Below are positions 5,833 to 8,565 of a stretch of 8,565 nt of DNA, one piece after another. This stretch comes from an uncultured Akkermansia sp. Lineage in GTDB: Bacteria > Verrucomicrobiota > Verrucomicrobiia > Verrucomicrobiales > Akkermansiaceae. Position 1 is the stretch's first letter, and each line of letters opens with the position of its first letter. The notes below the pieces were generated by a model. The model was given only the letters and a program-made list of their open reading frames with translations. It did not search any database and was not told the DNA's origin. Where the stretch lies: assembly GCA_900766865.1 (NCBI GenBank), contig CAAFXA010000487.1:1-8565 (forward strand). The letters run 5' to 3'. Position numbers and translations under genes: made by a program.

Positions 5833-7251
5833 ATGAAAAAGTTTCATTTTCTCTCATTCCTGGCATTGCTCGGCACAGCCTTTGCCGAACAGGTTACCAT
5901 ACTCGGCATTAACGACATGCATGCCAACATTGACGGCATGCCCCAGCTGGCCACCTGCGTGAAGCAGGAGCGCCAGAGTGCCCCCGGCCTGTTGCTGATG
6001 GCAGCCGGTGACAGCCGCACCGGTAATCCCTATGTCGACAACGGAAACCGACCGGGCATCCCCATGGTTACCCTCATGAACCACATCGGGTTTGACCTCT
6101 CCACTTTCGGCAATCACGAGTTCGATTCCGGCGCAGCGGCTCTCCGCGATTACGTCAATGCTGCGGAATTCGATTTTGTCTGCGCCAATGTCTTCACAGC
6201 AGACACACAAGGCATCAATGTGAAGCCCTACAAGATTTTCGAGCGCAACGGCATACGCATCGGCGTACTGGGGCTCGTCCAGGTAGGAGAAAACGGCCTG
6301 CCGGATGCCCACCCGGACAAATGCCAGGGCATACAATTCGCCTCCCCCTTTGATACTGCGGCATGCTACAAACACCTGCGCGCCCACTGTGATGTGCTTA
6401 TTATTCTCACCCACCTGGGCTTCGAAGATGATATCAAACTGGCTCGTATGTTCCCCGAGGCAGATGCCATCGTGGGCGGCCACAGTCATACCCGCCTCAA
6501 CAATGGTCACCTCGAAAACGGAGTTCTCATTACTCAATCTGAAAATAAGCTTAAATACCTGACCCGCATTACTTTCGATGTAGAAGACGGCAAGGTGGTC
6601 AAGAAGAAGTCAGAGTTGATTCCTCTGAGCGATTTACCGGCAGATGAAGCTACAGTAGAGCTCGTGGAGAAAACAAAGAGCCTGCCTTTCTTCAAGCGAC
6701 AGCTCACAACCGTCAAGCGCAATATCACACGCCGTGAGAGCCTGGGCTGCATGATGGCAGATGCCCTCTGCGTTCGCGCCATCACAGACATCGCCATCGT
6801 CAACCTCGGCGGCGTGCGACTGGATGACTTCCCCGCCGGGCCTCTCACCGTGGCAGATGTGTATCGCCTGGATCCCTTCGGCAATGCCATCATCCGCAAC
6901 ACCATGAGCGGTAAGGAGCTGATTGCCTTGCTGGAAAGCATCTCCGGTTCCGACCACTACGGAGCCCCCTGTGTGGCCGGTATGACCTACAAGGCCATTA
7001 AACCGGCAGCAGAGCTTAAGCCCCTGCATATTACCGAGGCAAAACTGGCAGATGGCACCCCCATCGACCCCGAGGCTCTCTACACAGTAGCCTATAACTC
7101 CTACATCGCCTCCACCACATCTGCGCCCCCCGCGAATCCCGGTGTTGCCATCGACAGTGATGGTGCCGAATGCCTCATCCGTTTCCTTGAGAAGAAAACC
7201 GAGGTGGATTACGAGGGCGTTTCCCGTGTCGATGTAACCATCAAAGACTAA
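5833..7251 (+). CDS. Exported 5'-nucleotidase/metallophosphoesterase (first of a tandem pair)
   Basis: This 472-residue protein is a UshA/CD73-type enzyme, a family that removes phosphate from nucleotides or related phosphate esters with a two-metal centre, normally in the periplasm. The signal peptide is 'MKKFHFLSFLALLGTAFA', cut before Glu19. The N-terminal metallophosphoesterase domain has the expected ligands: D28 and H30 in 'GINDMHAN', D60 in 'AAGDSRTG', N94 and H95 in 'GNHEFD', H194 in 'LTHLGF', and H217 and H219 in 'GGHSHT'. The C-terminal nucleotidase domain (about 290-470) has 'IVNLGGVRLDDFP' (322-334; compare NGGGIR), 'GPLTVADVY' (336-344) and 'DPFGN' (347-351). The canonical GGDG loop near the C-terminus is not present after 'YNSYIAS' (421-427). 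At 472 residues it is somewhat shorter than E. coli UshA (about 550). The ATG has no Shine-Dalgarno. The close paralogue starts 12 bp after this stop. The true substrate cannot be read from the sequence. Confidence 0.92.
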   Translation: MKKFHFLSFLALLGTAFAEQVTILGINDMHANIDGMPQLATCVKQERQSAPGLLLMAAGDSRTGNPYVDNGNRPGIPMVTLMNHIGFDLSTFGNHEFDSGAAALRDYVNAAEFDFVCANVFTADTQGINVKPYKIFERNGIRIGVLGLVQVGENGLPDAHPDKCQGIQFASPFDTAACYKHLRAHCDVLIILTHLGFEDDIKLARMFPEADAIVGGHSHTRLNNGHLENGVLITQSENKLKYLTRITFDVEDGKVVKKKSELIPLSDLPADEATVELVEKTKSLPFFKRQLTTVKRNITRRESLGCMMADALCVRAITDIAIVNLGGVRLDDFPAGPLTVADVYRLDPFGNAIIRNTMSGKELIALLESISGSDHYGAPCVAGMTYKAIKPAAELKPLHITEAKLADGTPIDPEALYTVAYNSYIASTTSAPPANPGVAIDSDGAECLIRFLEKKTEVDYEGVSRVDVTIKD

Positions 7252-7263
7252 TTGTATCTCAGC

Positions 7264-8565
7264 ATGAAAAAATCTCTTTTCCTCAGCTTCCTCAGCCTGC
7301 TGGGCACAGCCTTCGCAGAGCAGATTACCATTCTGGGCATCAATGATATGCACGCCAACATCGATAGCGTGCCACGCCTGACTACCTGCGTGCAGCAGGA
7401 ACGCGCCAAAGCCCCGCAGCTGCTCCTGCTCTCGGCCGGCGATAACCGCACAGGCAGCCCTTATGTGGACTGTGGCGACCACCCCGGTGCGTCGATGATT
7501 GAGCTCATGAACCACATTGGGTTTGACCTGTCTGCCCTGGGTAATCATGAGTTCGATGGAGGCCCTGCCGCTTTGGCTCACTGCATCAACACCGCAAACT
7601 TCGAGTTTGTGAGCGCCAATGTATTCCCCTCCGACAAGCACGGCATACAGTTGAAACCGTACAAGATTTTCGAGCGTGACGGAGTACGCATCGGCGTGGT
7701 GGGTCTGCTGCAGGTGGATGCCAATGGCCGCCCGGATGCGCACCCGGACCAGTGCAAAGGCATTGGCTTCCTCAATCCTCTCGAAGTAGCCCCGGCCTTC
7801 CGTTACCTGCGCAGCCAGTGCGATATTCTCATTCTGCTGACTCACTTGGGCTTCGAGACCGACATCGAGCTGGCACGCATTTTCCCCGAGGCGGATGCCA
7901 TCATCGGCGGGCACAGCCACACCCGTGTGGAAAATGGCCACCCGGAGAACGGCGTGCTGATAACCCAAACGCAGAACAAGCTCAAGTACCTGACCCGCCT
8001 CACCTTTGATGTGGAGAATGGCAAGGTACTCAGCAAGAAAGCCGAACTACTGCCGCTGAACAACTACGAAGCTGATGCCACAACCACCGCCATGGTGGAG
8101 CAGATTAAGGCTCAGCCCTTCTTCAAGCGCGTACTTTCCTCGGTAAAACGCGATATTTCCCGCCGTGAGAGCCTCGGCTGCATGATGGCCGACGCCATCC
8201 GCAGCTGTGTCGGTACAGACATTGCTGTCGTCAACATGGGCAACGTACGTCTGGATTCCTTCCCGGCCGGCCCCATTACCGTGGCAGATGTCTACAGCCT
8301 CGACCCCTTCGGCAATGATACCATCTGCATGACCGTGACCGGCGCAGAGCTCATCCGCGTGCTGGAAAACATCACCCAGAACGATGACCACGGCGCTCCC
8401 TGTGTCTCCGGCATGAGCTACAAGGCCATCTGGCCCAAGGGTGCCGATAGAATGCGCATCACCTCTGCTAGCCTGCCCGACGGCACACCGATTAACCCGG
8501 AAGGACGCTACACGCTCGCCATCAATTCCTACCTCTGCGCCACCACAGAAAACATGCCCGCAGAC
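7264..8565 (+). CDS. Exported 5'-nucleotidase/metallophosphoesterase paralogue (3' partial)
   Basis: Open for 434 codons from the ATG at 7264 to the end of the window with no stop, so the 3' end is missing; by comparison with its neighbour only about 40 residues are lost. The signal peptide is 'MKKSLFLSFLSLLGTAFA'. All metal-site motifs are kept: 'GINDMHAN' (25-32), 'SAGDNRTG' (57-64), 'GNHEFD' (93-98), 'LTHLGF' (192-197) and 'GGHSHT' (215-220). It aligns with the upstream gene without gaps up to about residue 390, with one residue missing near 391-400. A hand count gives 120 identities in the first 180 positions. In the C-terminal domain the conserved 'NLGGVR' becomes 'NMGNVR' (324-329), so Gly327 is Asn. 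As in its neighbour, no GGDG loop follows 'INSYLCATT' (420-428). The duplication plus these changes point to specialisation for another substrate. It starts 12 bp after the preceding stop without a Shine-Dalgarno and is probably co-transcribed. Confidence 0.92.
   Translation, partial: MKKSLFLSFLSLLGTAFAEQITILGINDMHANIDSVPRLTTCVQQERAKAPQLLLLSAGDNRTGSPYVDCGDHPGASMIELMNHIGFDLSALGNHEFDGGPAALAHCINTANFEFVSANVFPSDKHGIQLKPYKIFERDGVRIGVVGLLQVDANGRPDAHPDQCKGIGFLNPLEVAPAFRYLRSQCDILILLTHLGFETDIELARIFPEADAIIGGHSHTRVENGHPENGVLITQTQNKLKYLTRLTFDVENGKVLSKKAELLPLNNYEADATTTAMVEQIKAQPFFKRVLSSVKRDISRRESLGCMMADAIRSCVGTDIAVVNMGNVRLDSFPAGPITVADVYSLDPFGNDTICMTVTGAELIRVLENITQNDDHGAPCVSGMSYKAIWPKGADRMRITSASLPDGTPINPEGRYTLAINSYLCATTENMPAD

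Noticed and set aside
6634..7968. Open minus-strand frame of 444 codons across both nucleotidase genes
   Set aside because: It is the antisense shadow of two strongly supported genes with GC-biased codons. The product has no recognisable motifs, crosses a gene boundary, and repeats similar nonsense sequence in both paralogues (also 5854-6537).

Overview
The window looks like chromosomal DNA of a Verrucomicrobia-type bacterium, probably Akkermansia-like. This is an inference from several signs. The genes are moderately GC-rich, and none of the credible starts has a clear Shine-Dalgarno sequence. The tyrosine recombinase has an Asp where most relatives have His in the box II HxxR motif, a variant I associate with verrucomicrobial integrases. 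Exported proteins with short N-terminal signals are common. There are no rRNA or tRNA genes, no CRISPR array and no insertion sequence.

Layout. (1) Bases 3-1750, plus strand: the 3' end of a large beta-sandwich/discoidin-type protein, probably the C-terminus of a carbohydrate-active or adhesive surface protein, followed 8 bp later by a small probable lipoprotein. (2) Bases 1799-2791, minus strand: a complete solitary tyrosine recombinase, convergent with the lipoprotein gene. (3) Bases 2792-3084: an AT-rich divergent regulatory region. It holds a near-consensus sigma70 promoter facing right. A perfect 19-bp palindrome fills that promoter's -35/-10 spacer, and a second perfect palindrome sits just upstream of the -35. 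(4) Bases 3085-4737: a TMEM43 (LUMA)-family membrane protein carrying an extra segment of about 165 residues, ended by a clear intrinsic terminator at 4762-4793. (5) Bases 4809-8565, plus strand: a compact run of four genes. It encodes an exported ankyrin plus Sel1-repeat protein, a 64-residue protein of possible beta-grasp (ubiquitin-like) fold, and two tandem paralogous exported 5'-nucleotidase/metallophosphoesterases. The second of these runs off the window.

How the genes may work together. The right-hand run looks like one transcription unit with gaps of 12-31 bp, and three of its four products carry an N-terminal export signal. The two nucleotidase paralogues keep every metallophosphoesterase metal motif but differ in their C-terminal substrate-binding domains. 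This suggests duplication followed by specialisation for different phosphate-ester or nucleotide substrates in the periplasm. The repeat protein and the small protein may be accessory partners. The TMEM43 gene appears to be an independently controlled unit. The most unusual points are the palindrome-filled promoter, the insert in the TMEM43 protein, the unexplained small protein in front of the nucleotidase pair, and a strong terminator only about 15 bp before the start codon of the right-hand run.
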